Part shown: one piece after another, positions 30,785 through 39,476 of the stretch
Numbering within the stretch: position 1 is the first letter of the stretch
Layout of the letters: each line of letters starts with the position of its first letter
The notes under the pieces: generated by a model
Told to the model about the DNA's origin: nothing
Databases searched by the model: none
What the model saw: the letters and a program-made list of their open reading frames with translations, nothing else
Translations under genes and position numbers: made by a program
Source of the DNA: Treponema denticola
Lineage (GTDB): Bacteria > Spirochaetota > Spirochaetia > Treponematales > Treponemataceae
NCBI RefSeq assembly: GCF_024400535.1
Contig: NZ_CP038800.1
Location: 1,426,001 to 1,490,000 of the forward strand
Length of the DNA stretch: 64,000 bases
Direction: 5' to 3'

Positions 30785-31960
30785 ATGTATAATTTTGAAT
30801 TTGAAGTGCCGGTTAAAATTTTATTCGGTAAGGGTAGTATTGAGAACCTCGTACCTGAGATTCTTAAATACGGAAAAAGAGTTCTCCTATGTTACGGCGG
30901 CGGAAGTATTAAAAGAATGGGGCTTTATGATACAATCATTAAAAAACTGGATCAGGCCGGAATCTTTTATAAGGAGCTTTCCGGTATTTCACCAAATCCC
31001 CGCATTGAAGAAGTTGAAGAGGGAATAAAGATAGTCCGTGAACACAAGCTGGATTTTATTCTACCTGTCGGAGGTGGGAGCACCATCGACTGCTCTAAGG
31101 CTGTTTCTGCCGGTGTAAACTATGCAGGAAGTGCATGGGATTTGATTACGGGCAAGGCCGAAATTAAAGACGTACTCCCGATAGGAACGGTACTGACTCT
31201 TTCTGCTACCGGTTCCGAGATGAACTGCGGAGCCGTTATTTCAAACCTTAAAACGAAGGAAAAGCTGGGCTTCGGAGCTCCGCCCCTTCTTCCGAAATTT
31301 TCGGTTCTTGATCCCGAATACACCTATTCCGTTCCTAAAAATCAGACAGCCGCAGGTACGGCCGATATTATGAGCCACACATTCGAATGTTATTTTAGCC
31401 TAAATGACGGGGCCTATCTTCAAGACGGGTTTGCAGAAAGCATCTTAAAAACCTGTATCGAATACGGACCCATGGCTATTAAAAATCCCGAAAGCTATGA
31501 AGCCCGCTCCAACCTTATGTGGGCAGGTACATGGGCTATAAACGGCCTTTTAAGCGACGGTAAAAAAACGGCTTGGTCCGTTCATCCTATGGAGCACGAG
31601 CTGAGCGCTTTTTATGACATCACTCACGGAGTGGGGCTTGCTATTTTAACTCCCCATTGGCTGAGGCATTGTTTAAACGGTAAAACCGTTAAAAAGATTG
31701 CAGATTACGGTATAAATGTTTGGGGTCTTCCAAAAGGAGCAGAAGTTTACAAAACTGCCGAAAAGGCAATCGAGTGTACGTCGGACTTTTTTAAATCTCT
31801 CGGTATTACGATGACTCTGAAGGAAGCGGGAATAGGCGAGGAGCATTTAAAAGAAATGGCTGAAGCCGCTGTTGCTCACAGAGGTAAAAACGGAGTTATC
31901 TACGGCTTTCAAGAACTTCGAGCCGATGATGTTTATGCAATCTTTAAGGCAGCTCTTTAA
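30785..31960 (+). CDS. Iron-containing alcohol dehydrogenase (BdhA-like)
   Basis: A 391-residue group III Fe-alcohol dehydrogenase. The nucleotide-binding GGGSTIDCSKAVSAG and metal-site elements ADIMSHTFECYF and HPMEHELSAFYDITHGVG (His ligands) are present. The closest known type is the NADPH-dependent butanol dehydrogenase/YqhD class, which reduces short aldehydes. Three bases after glpK, so almost certainly in the same transcript; it might act on a glycerol-derived aldehyde, which is inference. Rex, a regulator of fermentative dehydrogenases, is encoded 2 kb away, but I see no Rex box here. Confidence 0.92.
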   Translation: MYNFEFEVPVKILFGKGSIENLVPEILKYGKRVLLCYGGGSIKRMGLYDTIIKKLDQAGIFYKELSGISPNPRIEEVEEGIKIVREHKLDFILPVGGGSTIDCSKAVSAGVNYAGSAWDLITGKAEIKDVLPIGTVLTLSATGSEMNCGAVISNLKTKEKLGFGAPPLLPKFSVLDPEYTYSVPKNQTAAGTADIMSHTFECYFSLNDGAYLQDGFAESILKTCIEYGPMAIKNPESYEARSNLMWAGTWAINGLLSDGKKTAWSVHPMEHELSAFYDITHGVGLAILTPHWLRHCLNGKTVKKIADYGINVWGLPKGAEVYKTAEKAIECTSDFFKSLGITMTLKEAGIGEEHLKEMAEAAVAHRGKNGVIYGFQELRADDVYAIFKAAL

Positions 31961-31967
31961 GTAAGCT

Positions 31968-32999
31968 ATGAGCGATGATTTTGAGGTAGTGCGTCCCGAA
32001 GAGCAGGCAGGGGACGAAAAGGACAGAGCTCTTCGTCCCCGCTCTCTTGTCGACTTTCAGGGGCAGACAAAGGCAAAAGAAAATCTTTCCGTTTTTATAA
32101 AGGCTGCCCGCGAAAGGGGAGAAAGCTTAGATCATCTTTTTTTGATAGGCCCGCCGGGCTTGGGAAAAACAACCCTTGCCCAAATTACGGCCAACGAGCT
32201 CGGTGTCGATTTTAAAGTTACGGGAGCTCCCGCACTCGATAAGCCCAAGGATCTGGCCGGTATTCTTACTACCTTGACGGAACGCTCCGTATTCTTTATA
32301 GACGAGATTCACCGTTTAAAGCCGGCCATCGAAGAGATGCTTTATATCGCAATGGAAGACTATGAACTTGACTGGATAATAGGGCAGGGGCCAGGAGCCA
32401 GAACCGTGCGTATTCCGATTCCGCCATTTACTCTTGTCGGAGCGACCACGAGAGCAGGCATGGTTTCAAGCCCCCTTATAAGCCGCTTCGGTATTGTGCA
32501 GCGTTTTGAATTTTACAGCCACGAGGAGCTTGCCTCAATTATAAGCCGCTCCGCTTCAATCCTCGAAATCAAAATAGAAAAAAAGGCCGCTATTGCCTTA
32601 GCCCGCTGTTCCCGCGGAACCCCATGGGTTGCAAACCGCTTATTGCGGCGTATGAGGGACTTTGCCCAAGTTGCAGGCAAAAGCTCGATTGACGAGATGA
32701 CGGTTGCCGCAGGCCTAAAGCAGCTAAATATCGACGGCCTCGGCCTTGAAACCTATGACAGGCAGATACTCCGCTCCATTATCGAAAATTATTCTGGCGG
32801 CCCCGTCGGTGCCGAAACCCTGGCAATTTCTATAGGAGAGTCTCAGGACACATTAGAGGACTATTACGAACCCTACCTTATCCAGTCCGGCCTCCTTCAG
32901 CGCACTCCCCGCGGCCGCATGGTTACGCTTAAAGCATACGAACACCTCGGCCTAAATCCGCCTAAACTAGGGGATGGGCAAGACAGCCTCTTTGATTAG
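31968..32999 (+). CDS. ruvB: Holliday junction DNA helicase RuvB
   Basis: A 343-residue AAA+ motor that drives Holliday-junction branch migration with RuvA. N-terminal [11 protein letters not shown], Walker A GPPGLGKT, Walker [10 protein letters not shown], sensor [13 protein letters not shown], the arginine-finger region [12 protein letters not shown], and a C-terminal winged helix ([17 protein letters not shown]) are all present. Seven bases after the alcohol dehydrogenase; no ruvA or ruvC nearby. The codons just before its stop are the seed of a 25-bp tandem repeat running into the spacer. Confidence 0.97.
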   Translation: MSDDFEVVRPEEQAGDEKDRALRPRSLVDFQGQTKAKENLSVFIKAARERGESLDHLFLIGPPGLGKTTLAQITANELGVDFKVTGAPALDKPKDLAGILTTLTERSVFFIDEIHRLKPAIEEMLYIAMEDYELDWIIGQGPGARTVRIPIPPFTLVGATTRAGMVSSPLISRFGIVQRFEFYSHEELASIISRSASILEIKIEKKAAIALARCSRGTPWVANRLLRRMRDFAQVAGKSSIDEMTVAAGLKQLNIDGLGLETYDRQILRSIIENYSGGPVGAETLAISIGESQDTLEDYYEPYLIQSGLLQRTPRGRMVTLKAYEHLGLNPPKLGDGQDSLFD

Positions 33000-33087
33000 T
33001 GTAAGGCCGGGCTATTTGATTAAGGGAGAGGCCTACCTCTTCGATTAAGGGAGAGGCCTGCCTCTTCGATTAGGGGAGATACTCTTC
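32994..33087. repeat. 25-bp tandem repeat at the ruvB 3' end
   Basis: Units begin with GATTA at 32994, 33018, 33043 and 33068 (periods 24, 25, 25). The first unit contains the ruvB stop, and the last contains the stop of the convergent methyltransferase gene. Units two and three contain a self-complementary AGAGG-CCTR-CCTCT hairpin. This block lies between convergent genes and may act as a bidirectional transcription barrier. Confidence 0.85.
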
Positions 33088-34074
33088 AATCATCCACATC
33101 TTATGTATTTTTTGATTTCTAAAGTCTTCGGGGATTGAGGCCTTTGTTATGTCTTTTATCCTTATCTTTTGTTTGGAAGAATTGATAAGCTCTGCTTCAT
33201 CGAATTTTATCTTTTGGGAATTGGTAGAAAAATAAAGTTTTCCATTTTTTGCCAGCACTTTTAGGCAGAGGAGGCAGAGGTTTAGCCAATCTCTATTTAC
33301 ATCAAAAATATCCGCACTTTTTGAATTTGAAAATGTAGGAGGATCGCAGATAATTAAATCCCATTTTTTTTGTTTTTCGATTGCTTTTTTTAAAAAAACG
33401 ATTACATCGCTTTTTATAAGCCGGGTTTTTTCTTCATCGAAAAGCTTGTTTAATTTTAAATTCTCTTTTGCCCAATTTAGATAGGTATTTGAAAGGTCTA
33501 CCGAATCTACGGAAGCGGCTCCGCCCTTTGCCGCATGAACCGAAAAACTTCCCGTGTATGAAAACAAGTTTAAAACTTTTTTAATTTTTGCTTCTTGAAA
33601 AACCATGGAACGGGCAGGGCGGTGATCCAAAAAAAGACCGGAGTCAAGGTAGTCTTCTACATTTATATAGAAAAAGCATTCTCCTTCTTTTACCCTTATA
33701 AGATTTTTACTTGAACCTGCCTTTTCGTATTGGCTTTTTCCTTTTTGCTTTTCCCTCAATTTTATAAAGATTCTTTCTTTAGGTATTAAAAGGCTTGAAG
33801 ATGCAGCTTCTTCAATTTCTAAAAGCCATTCCCTTTCTTCTTCTTGGGATTTTTCGTAAGGCCTCTTGTAAAGATAGATAAGCAAAAAGGCTGTATTTTC
33901 CGGTCTGTCTGTTTCGGCAAAATAGATGTCTACTGCAAGAGGAATTTCAGGTATATCCTTGTCATAGAGCCTGTAAGCAAAAATGCCCTCCCGTTTTGCC
34001 CACTTTGACAAATGTTTAAATCTTTTTTGAAGGCGGTTTTTAAAAAGCTCCGCCTGATATTGATTTTTTTGCAT
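33070..34074 (-). CDS. 23S rRNA methyltransferase, RlmK/RlmI-like
   Basis: A 334-residue class I methyltransferase corresponding to the C-terminal half of RlmL (RlmK, m7G2069) or to RlmI. The N-terminal segment FAYRLYDKDIPEIPLAVDIY is typical of these enzymes. The SAM site is NLFSYTGSFSVHAAKGGA ... SVDLSNTYLNWAKENLKLN, and the catalytic motif is ICDPPTFSNS. The exact target base cannot be assigned from sequence. It starts one base after the rex stop and forms an operon with it. The C-terminus ends inside the tandem repeat shared with ruvB. Confidence 0.88.
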   Translation of the reverse strand: MQKNQYQAELFKNRLQKRFKHLSKWAKREGIFAYRLYDKDIPEIPLAVDIYFAETDRPENTAFLLIYLYKRPYEKSQEEEREWLLEIEEAASSSLLIPKERIFIKLREKQKGKSQYEKAGSSKNLIRVKEGECFFYINVEDYLDSGLFLDHRPARSMVFQEAKIKKVLNLFSYTGSFSVHAAKGGAASVDSVDLSNTYLNWAKENLKLNKLFDEEKTRLIKSDVIVFLKKAIEKQKKWDLIICDPPTFSNSKSADIFDVNRDWLNLCLLCLKVLAKNGKLYFSTNSQKIKFDEAELINSSKQKIRIKDITKASIPEDFRNQKIHKMWMIEEYLP

Positions 34075-34075
34075 C

Positions 34076-34708
34076 TTATTTTTTGATATTTATCATAACG
34101 CCGAGCATTGCATAACCAGAGCTTAAATCATCTTTTTGAACTATAACCTTATCAGGCACGGTGATTTTGATATTTGTAAAATTCCAAATTGCCTTGATTC
34201 CGGCTTTTACAATGGCATTTGCCGCTTCTTGAGCATATTTTGAAGGTACGGTTAATATCGCAATTTCAGGCATATATTCTTTGAATTTTTCTTCTAACTC
34301 ATCCATTCCAAAAATGGAAAGTCCATGGATTTTTTTTCCGATTTTCCTTTTATCGGAATCAAAGGCTGCACAAATATTTAGACTGTGTTCTCTAAATCCC
34401 TGATAGCCTGAAAGAGCCGTGCCCAAACTTCCGGCCCCTATTACAAAGGCTTTTCTTTCCCTATTCCAGCCTAAAAATTTTTCGATGGCTTTTATTAGGT
34501 CTTTTACGGGATAACCTTTTTTGGGTTTACCTACAATTCCTGTAATTGTAAGATCTTTCCTAACCTGAATAGGTTCGAGTTCTAATTCTTCGGCTATAAC
34601 AGTTCCCGAAATATACTCCAAACCTTCATCATCCGCTTTTTTTATAAGATGAAGATAGGACGGCAGTCTCCGCACAGATGGAGCCGCCGATACTTTTTGT
34701 TTTGTCAT
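34076..34708 (-). CDS. rex: Redox-sensing transcriptional repressor Rex
   Basis: A 210-residue Rex repressor: winged-helix DNA-binding domain about 1-80 (RRLPSYLHLIKKA, EPIQVRKDLTITGIVGKPKKGY) and a Rossmann NAD(H)-binding domain (VIGAGSLGTALSGYQGF). It senses the NADH/NAD+ ratio and represses fermentative and respiratory genes when NADH is low. GAGGA precedes the ATG. The promoter TTGACA-17-TAGAAT lies upstream. It is divergent from the small ribosomal-protein gene. Confidence 0.94.
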   Translation of the reverse strand: MTKQKVSAAPSVRRLPSYLHLIKKADDEGLEYISGTVIAEELELEPIQVRKDLTITGIVGKPKKGYPVKDLIKAIEKFLGWNRERKAFVIGAGSLGTALSGYQGFREHSLNICAAFDSDKRKIGKKIHGLSIFGMDELEEKFKEYMPEIAILTVPSKYAQEAANAIVKAGIKAIWNFTNIKITVPDKVIVQKDDLSSGYAMLGVMINIKK

Positions 34709-34742
34709 AAAATCCTCATAAAATAAAAGTATTTACTCTATA

Positions 34743-34771
34743 ATTCTACATTCAAATACCTGTAATGTCAA
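34743..34771 (-). promoter_or_regulatory. rex promoter
   Basis: Minus strand: TTGACA (34771-34766), 17-bp spacer, TAGAAT (34748-34743). Expected start about 30 bases upstream of the rex ATG. Confidence 0.65.
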
Positions 34772-34817
34772 GGAAGCCGAGAATTTTAATTATCCTTAAA
34801 AAAATGAGGCTTTAGTA

Positions 34818-34846
34818 TTGACAAGCTCTCCATTTTGTAATATTAT
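34818..34846 (+). promoter_or_regulatory. Promoter of the bS22/mS38-type gene
   Basis: TTGACA (34818-34823), 17-bp spacer, TATTAT (34841-34846). A near-consensus strong promoter followed by AAGGAGAG and the ATG at 34881. Confidence 0.75.
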
Positions 34847-34880
34847 TAAATCCATACTATTTTATTTAAGGAGAGCCGGA

Positions 34881-34973
34881 ATGCCTTGCGGAAAAAAACG
34901 AAAACGAAAGAAGATGTCGACGCATAAACGAAAGAAGAAGCTTAGAAAGAATCGACATAAGAACAAGAAATAA
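34881..34973 (+). CDS. Very small basic ribosomal protein, AURKAIP1/COX24 (bS22/mS38) type
   Basis: A 30-codon gene with a strong promoter, AAGGAGAG 5 bases before the ATG, and a transcription terminator downstream. The product is 30 residues, mostly Lys, Arg and His, containing KRKRKKMSTHKRKKKLRK. This matches the short AURKAIP1/COX24 domain of mitochondrial mS38 and of mycobacterial bS22, which lies in the decoding region of the small subunit. Ribosomal location is inferred from the motif. Very short genes of this kind are often missed in annotation. Confidence 0.82.
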   Translation: MPCGKKRKRKKMSTHKRKKKLRKNRHKNKK

Positions 34974-35031
34974 ATTAGGCGGGTTTTCCCCTAATTGTTC
35001 AAATATCTTTAACTTTCAGTTAAACGGAAAG

Positions 35032-35059
35032 GGGGCTCGGTTTTGAAGCCCCTTTTTTT
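35032..35059 (+). terminator. Intrinsic terminator after the bS22-type gene
   Basis: GGGGCT (35032-35037), loop CGGTTTTGA, AGCCCC (35047-35052), seven T residues. A weaker hairpin (TTAGG.../...CCTAA, 34975-34994) directly follows the stop codon. The terminator is only about 20 bases before dxs, so dxs must be expressed by read-through or by a promoter not visible here. Confidence 0.85.
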
Positions 35060-35077
35060 AGATTTTTGTGGAATGTA

Positions 35078-37066
35078 ATGACAAATAACACCTTATTAAG
35101 TAGAATAAAAGGCCCTGAGGACATAAAGCTCCTTTCCTATGATGAACTTAAAGCCCTCGCTTTAGAAATACGAAAAGAAATTCTCACTGTAGTAGGGCAT
35201 AACGGCGGCCATCTTGCAAGTAATCTTGGTGTAATTGAACTTACGCTTGCAATTCACAGGGTTTTTTCCAGTCCCCATGATGCGGTAGTCTGGGATGTAG
35301 GTCATCAGGCATATACACATAAGATGATAACAGGCAGACAATCCCGCTTTTCTACATTGCGCCTTTGGGAAGGTCTTTCCGGTTTTCCTAAAAGAGAAGA
35401 AAGTGTCCATGATGCCTTTAATACCGGTCATGCTTCAACCTCCATTTCTGCAGCCCTAGGTATTCTTGAAGGAAAAAGACTAAAAAACGATACCGGAAAG
35501 GTTATAGCCGTTATAGGCGACGGTGCTATGACCGGCGGAATGGCTTTTGAAGCTCTTTCGAATGCCGGAGAGTTAAAAAAAGATTTAATCGTTATAATAA
35601 ACGATAATAAAATGTCCATAAGCAAAAATACGGGAGCTTTTTCCGAGTATTTGAGCCGCCTCACGGTACATGAAGGCTACCAGCGTTTTAAGTACCTCTT
35701 TGACAAGGCTGTGGGTTCAATTCCCCTTGTAGGAAACAAACTTAATTCTATAATTTGGCGTTTAAAAAGAGGTATGAAGGGTATCTTCTACAAAAACAAC
35801 ATTTTTGTAGATTTCGGTTTTGAATATGTAGGTCCGATAAACGGACATAATATAAAAGAACTTGAAAAGGTTTTAAAAAATGTAAAAAAATTAAACAGTC
35901 CCGTTGTAATGCTTGTAGAAACTATCAAGGGCAAGGGCTATCCTTTGGCGGAAATAAATCCTGCTGCCTTTCATGGGGTAGGGCCCTTTAATATTGCCGA
36001 TGGCAAGGTAGAAAAAAATGATGCGATTACATTTACTCAAGCCTTTGGAAAAGCTTTGGTAAAAGAAGCCGAAAAAGATTCCGGAATTGTTGCAATAACA
36101 GCTGCCATGGAATCGGGTACCGGCCTTTCTCTATTTCATAATAAATTTCCTGAAAGATTTTTCGATGTAGGAATCGCCGAGGGGCATGCCGTTACCTTTG
36201 CAGCCGGGCTTGCAGTGGCCGGTATGAAGCCCGTTGCGGCAATTTACAGCACTTTTTTACAGCGTGCAATAGATCAGGTTATACATGACACTTCAATACA
36301 AAATTTACCCGTAATTTTTGCTATAGATCGTGCAGGTCCCGTTCCGGCAGACGGAGAAACCCATCAGGGCCTTTTTGACATTGCCCTGCTGCGCCCTGTT
36401 CCAAACATGACAATCCTTTGCCCTGCCTCAGAAAAAGAGTTGAATTTAATGCTTTCTTGGGCTCTTATGCAGGATAATCCTGTAGCAATAAGGTACCCCA
36501 AGGCCGATTGTCCCAAAGAAATCCCCGAGTTTTCTCAAAATATAGAAAAAGGCCGCGGCGTACTTATAAAGAATTCCGATAAGAGCTGTATTTTAATAGC
36601 CTGTACCGGAGGAATGTACAGGGAAGTTAAAGAGGCTTCTGCAATCCTTGCTCATAAGGGCATTTTTACGGATATCTATAATGTTAGATTTGCAAAACCG
36701 ATAGACGAAAACTATTTTTTAAACATTACAAAAAACTATTCATACATTCTTTTTGTAGAAGACGGTATGAAGATAGGCAGTTTAAGCTCATATTTGGAAT
36801 CCCTTGTTTTAAGGTATGAAAGCAACAAGACAGGATTCCAAAATAACAAAACCGGATATCAAAATAAAAAAACCGAGGTGCTTGCCTTTGAAGATATGTT
36901 TTTTCCGCATGGTACCCGCTCTGAAATTTTTAAGGGTGCAGGCGTATCGGCAGAACACATAGCACAAGCAGCAGAATTGCTTTTTACCGAGACTAATACC
37001 GTTTCGGGTTCTGCCGCTTTGCATATAAATGATTTACCGCTTCGCGGATATGAGGAGAATATTTAA
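35078..37066 (+). CDS. dxs: 1-deoxy-D-xylulose-5-phosphate synthase
   Basis: A 662-residue thiamine-diphosphate enzyme, first step of the MEP isoprenoid pathway (pyruvate plus glyceraldehyde 3-phosphate). N-terminal [31 protein letters not shown], the ThDP/Mg motif [13 protein letters not shown], and the transketolase middle domain ([34 protein letters not shown]) are all present. ATG 35078 was chosen over the upstream TTG 35066, which falls next to the preceding terminator; no clear Shine-Dalgarno. An unusual 21-bp tandem repeat inserts residues 583-600 in the C-terminal domain. First gene of the dxs-cdaA-cdaR-acpS run. Confidence 0.95.
   Translation: MTNNTLLSRIKGPEDIKLLSYDELKALALEIRKEILTVVGHNGGHLASNLGVIELTLAIHRVFSSPHDAVVWDVGHQAYTHKMITGRQSRFSTLRLWEGLSGFPKREESVHDAFNTGHASTSISAALGILEGKRLKNDTGKVIAVIGDGAMTGGMAFEALSNAGELKKDLIVIINDNKMSISKNTGAFSEYLSRLTVHEGYQRFKYLFDKAVGSIPLVGNKLNSIIWRLKRGMKGIFYKNNIFVDFGFEYVGPINGHNIKELEKVLKNVKKLNSPVVMLVETIKGKGYPLAEINPAAFHGVGPFNIADGKVEKNDAITFTQAFGKALVKEAEKDSGIVAITAAMESGTGLSLFHNKFPERFFDVGIAEGHAVTFAAGLAVAGMKPVAAIYSTFLQRAIDQVIHDTSIQNLPVIFAIDRAGPVPADGETHQGLFDIALLRPVPNMTILCPASEKELNLMLSWALMQDNPVAIRYPKADCPKEIPEFSQNIEKGRGVLIKNSDKSCILIACTGGMYREVKEASAILAHKGIFTDIYNVRFAKPIDENYFLNITKNYSYILFVEDGMKIGSLSSYLESLVLRYESNKTGFQNNKTGYQNKKTEVLAFEDMFFPHGTRSEIFKGAGVSAEHIAQAAELLFTETNTVSGSAALHINDLPLRGYEENI
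36824..36877 (+). repeat. 21-bp tandem repeat inside dxs
   Basis: Two 21-bp units (36824-36844, 36845-36865, 17 of 21 bases identical) plus a partial third encode [14 protein letters not shown] and KKTE. They sit between an RYES and a [12 protein letters not shown] segment in the C-terminal domain. Confidence 0.85.
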
Positions 37067-37069
37067 AAT

Positions 37070-37894
37070 ATGGAATTTATTAGAAACATTACAGCTTTTT
37101 ATTCTTCCTACTTAAGGCCTGTTTTTGATGTGCTCTTACTTGCATTTTTGATGTACAAGGCCTATCAAATTTTATTAAAAACTCAGGCAATTCAGCTTAT
37201 AAAGGGTGCAATGTCTATATTGGTGATTTATGCAATTGCCATGATTTTTAATCTTAAAACTCTTTTATGGATTTTAAATACCTTGAGTCCCGGACTTGTT
37301 ATAGGTGTAGCCATCGTATTTCAACCCGAACTTCGTAAAATATTTTTAAAGATAGGGCAGAGCAACTGGCTTAGAACAGGAAAACACTCCAACCATAGTC
37401 ATATAGACTCTATTGTTACGGCTGCCGAAATCTTATCCGATAAAAGGCGGGGAATGTTGGTAGTTTTTGTACGCCGAAATAGTTTAAAGGATATTATAGA
37501 TACGGGCACAAAACTAAATGCGGATCTTTCATCGAGTTTACTTGTTACTATTTTCGGACATGATACACCGCTCCATGACGGAGCTGCTGTTGTACAGAAC
37601 GGAATGGTAGTTTCGGCCGGTTGTTTTCTTCCGCTTTCGGAGCAGCAGGATATAAGGAAAAGCTTTGGAACCCGTCACAGAGCGGCAATCGGAGTTTCCG
37701 AAGAAACGGATGCCGTTGTTCTTGTCGTATCCGAAGAAACAGGAGCTTTAAGCCTTGCCTATGATTCCCACCTTTATTACGATTTGAGTGCCGATGAAGT
37801 TGTAGCTCAGCTTGAGCAGCTTTTAGAAATAAAAAAATATTTTGTTCAAGAAGAATCCTTAGATTTAGCGGAGGCCTTGCAGGATGAAAATTAA
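37070..37894 (+). CDS. cdaA: Diadenylate cyclase CdaA
   Basis: A 274-residue membrane-bound DAC enzyme that makes c-di-AMP from two ATP. Three N-terminal transmembrane helices (about 13-80) precede the DAC domain. The catalytic motifs are DGA at 170-172 (HDTPLHDGAAVVQNG) and RHR at 202-204 (GTRHRAAIGVSEETDA). c-di-AMP controls potassium and osmotic balance and cell-wall homeostasis. Three bases after dxs and overlapping cdaR by 11 bases; the cdaA-cdaR pairing is conserved in many bacteria. Confidence 0.96.
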   Translation: MEFIRNITAFYSSYLRPVFDVLLLAFLMYKAYQILLKTQAIQLIKGAMSILVIYAIAMIFNLKTLLWILNTLSPGLVIGVAIVFQPELRKIFLKIGQSNWLRTGKHSNHSHIDSIVTAAEILSDKRRGMLVVFVRRNSLKDIIDTGTKLNADLSSSLLVTIFGHDTPLHDGAAVVQNGMVVSAGCFLPLSEQQDIRKSFGTRHRAAIGVSEETDAVVLVVSEETGALSLAYDSHLYYDLSADEVVAQLEQLLEIKKYFVQEESLDLAEALQDEN

Positions 37895-38843
37895 AAAAAT
37901 ATTTGACCGCTTAACAGAGAATTGGCTTGCAAAGGTTATAAGTTTTGCCCTTGCTATAGTGCTGGTACAGCTTTATAAGGGCAGCCTTTTGGAAAAGAAG
38001 TATTTTTATATTCCCCTCGTAATAGAAAATTCGGGAGACCTTGTTCCGGCTGTTAATATTCCTAGACTGGTCAAGATTTCGGTTTGGGGGGATTCGACGG
38101 TTATAGCTCCGATTATGGAAGAGCACATTACTGCTTATATGGACTTATCTTCAATTACAAGCCCGGGAGAATACCGTATTCCAATTCAGGCAAAATTAAA
38201 AGGGCTGGCTTCAGATGTAAGCGATTTTGAGGTACAGGTGGAGCCTTCAGAGATAAAACTTGTTCTTGAGCAAAGTTTATCAAAAAGAGTAAATGTTTAT
38301 CTAAGCTTAGGCGGAACTCCTGCTGAAAATTATGAAGTATATGAAAGAGATGTGGACCCTTCTACTGTTGAGATTAGGGGGCCGGTTTCAGTAGTCAGCA
38401 AAATTGAAGATTTATCTACCAATAGCGTACAAATTGATAATAGAAAAACAGGTTTTTCAGGATATGCCGATATCTTTACTCCTAATCCCCTTATTTCAAT
38501 AGTTGGGACTTCAAAAATTGCCTATTCATTGAAGATTAGAGAAATTGTTACTATTCAAAAATATGAAGATATTGTTTTGTATTTTGATAACCTAAATGAA
38601 ACCCTTGAAATAATAAGCGAAATTCCTTTAGGAAATCTCAGTGTAAGAGGCGCTAAATCCATCATTGATTCTTGGATACCTCCTTCTACGGTTTTACGCG
38701 TCAGCTGTGCGAATATAACAAAGCCCGGCGTGTACAGCCTGCCGGTTCAGGCCGTAGTTCCCGGAAAACTTTCTCTTATAGATGCTGCCCCTAAAAATAT
38801 ACAGTTTGAAGTTAAACTGCGCGAAGCTAAATCTTCCGACTAA
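37884..38843 (+). CDS. cdaR: CdaR-like YbbR-domain protein
   Basis: A 319-residue protein with one N-terminal membrane anchor (about 14-32) and about three YbbR-type beta domains facing outside the cytoplasm (VKISVWGDSTVIAPIMEEHITAYMDLSSI, VYLSLGGTPAENYEVYERDVDPSTVEIRGP, and a third near the C-terminus). In Firmicutes CdaR binds and regulates CdaA. The overlap with cdaA supports the same pairing here. Sequence conservation in this family is low, so the call relies on domain pattern and location. Confidence 0.88.
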   Translation: MKIKKIFDRLTENWLAKVISFALAIVLVQLYKGSLLEKKYFYIPLVIENSGDLVPAVNIPRLVKISVWGDSTVIAPIMEEHITAYMDLSSITSPGEYRIPIQAKLKGLASDVSDFEVQVEPSEIKLVLEQSLSKRVNVYLSLGGTPAENYEVYERDVDPSTVEIRGPVSVVSKIEDLSTNSVQIDNRKTGFSGYADIFTPNPLISIVGTSKIAYSLKIREIVTIQKYEDIVLYFDNLNETLEIISEIPLGNLSVRGAKSIIDSWIPPSTVLRVSCANITKPGVYSLPVQAVVPGKLSLIDAAPKNIQFEVKLREAKSSD

Positions 38844-38848
38844 AACTT

Positions 38849-39220
38849 ATGATACTCGGGCTTGGAATAGATATAGTTGAGGTTTCCCGCCTTGAAAAAT
38901 GGCTGAAGGATAATAAGCTGCTTCAAAGGTTTTTTAGTGAAGAAGAAATTGAATACGTGCTTTCTAAAGAGAATGGAGCAGCCCGTTCTTTGGCTGTCCG
39001 CTTTGCTGCAAAAGAAGCTTTTGGGAAGGCTCTTGGAACGGGTCTCGCAGGCATAAAGCTAAAAGATATAGTTGTTGTAAATGATAGAACAGGACGGCCT
39101 TTTTTAAAAGTTTCCGGAACTGCCCTTGAAGCTTTAAAGAAAAAGGGCGGGGCAGCTCTTCATCTTTCACTAAGCCATGAAAAAACGACCGCCGCCGCCG
39201 TTGTTATAATCGAAGCTTGA
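38849..39220 (+). CDS. acpS: Holo-[acyl-carrier-protein] synthase
   Basis: A 123-residue AcpS that transfers 4'-phosphopantetheine from CoA to acyl carrier protein. The Mg-binding motif is MILGLGIDIVEVSRLEKWL (Asp8), and the second is SLAVRFAAKEAFGKALGTG (Glu of KEAF). The C-terminal LHLSLSHEKTTAAAVVI is typical. Five bases after cdaR, the last gene of the operon, followed by a bidirectional terminator. Confidence 0.95.
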   Translation: MILGLGIDIVEVSRLEKWLKDNKLLQRFFSEEEIEYVLSKENGAARSLAVRFAAKEAFGKALGTGLAGIKLKDIVVVNDRTGRPFLKVSGTALEALKKKGGAALHLSLSHEKTTAAAVVIIEA

Positions 39221-39308
39221 GCTTTTATTAAAAACTCCTTTTTTTTCGTATATTTTAATATTAAAGGATTATTTGAAGGCCTAAAAGATTATCGGGTATA
39301 ATAAAAAA

Positions 39309-39332
39309 GGCACTCAGATGAGTGCCTTTAAA
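39309..39332. terminator. Bidirectional terminator between acpS and tRNA-fMet
   Basis: GGCACTC (39309-39315), loop AGAT, GAGTGCC (39320-39326). TTT on the plus side; six T residues on the minus side. It ends the tRNA transcript and probably the acpS operon. Confidence 0.85.
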
Positions 39333-39338
39333 AAAGAT

Positions 39339-39411
39339 TAGCAGGGAGAGGACTCGAACCTCCGACCTCCGGGTTATGAGCCCGACGAGCTGCCAACTGC
39401 TCTACCCTGCG
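39339..39411 (-). tRNA. Initiator tRNA-Met (anticodon CAU)
   Basis: Anticodon loop CTCATAA gives CAU. The anticodon stem has the initiator-specific GGG/CCC pairs, and position 1 is C without a Watson-Crick partner (opposite base U72, then A73). Both features identify initiator rather than elongator tRNA. CCA is not encoded. Confidence 0.93.
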
Positions 39412-39422
39412 ATGTGGGGGAG

Positions 39423-39451
39423 AGTATAGCATATAAGCAGCATTATGTCAA
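39423..39451 (-). promoter_or_regulatory. tRNA-fMet promoter
   Basis: Minus strand: TTGACA (39451-39446), 17-bp spacer ending TATATGC, TATACT (39428-39423), then a C-rich discriminator CTCCCCC, as often seen in stable-RNA promoters. Confidence 0.75.
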
Positions 39452-39476
39452 GGCCTTTCTACAAACTTTCTCAAAC

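Noticed and set aside
32994..33087. CRISPR array at the 25-bp repeats
   Set aside because: Repeats are contiguous with no spacers and arise from the ruvB 3' end; no cas genes are present.
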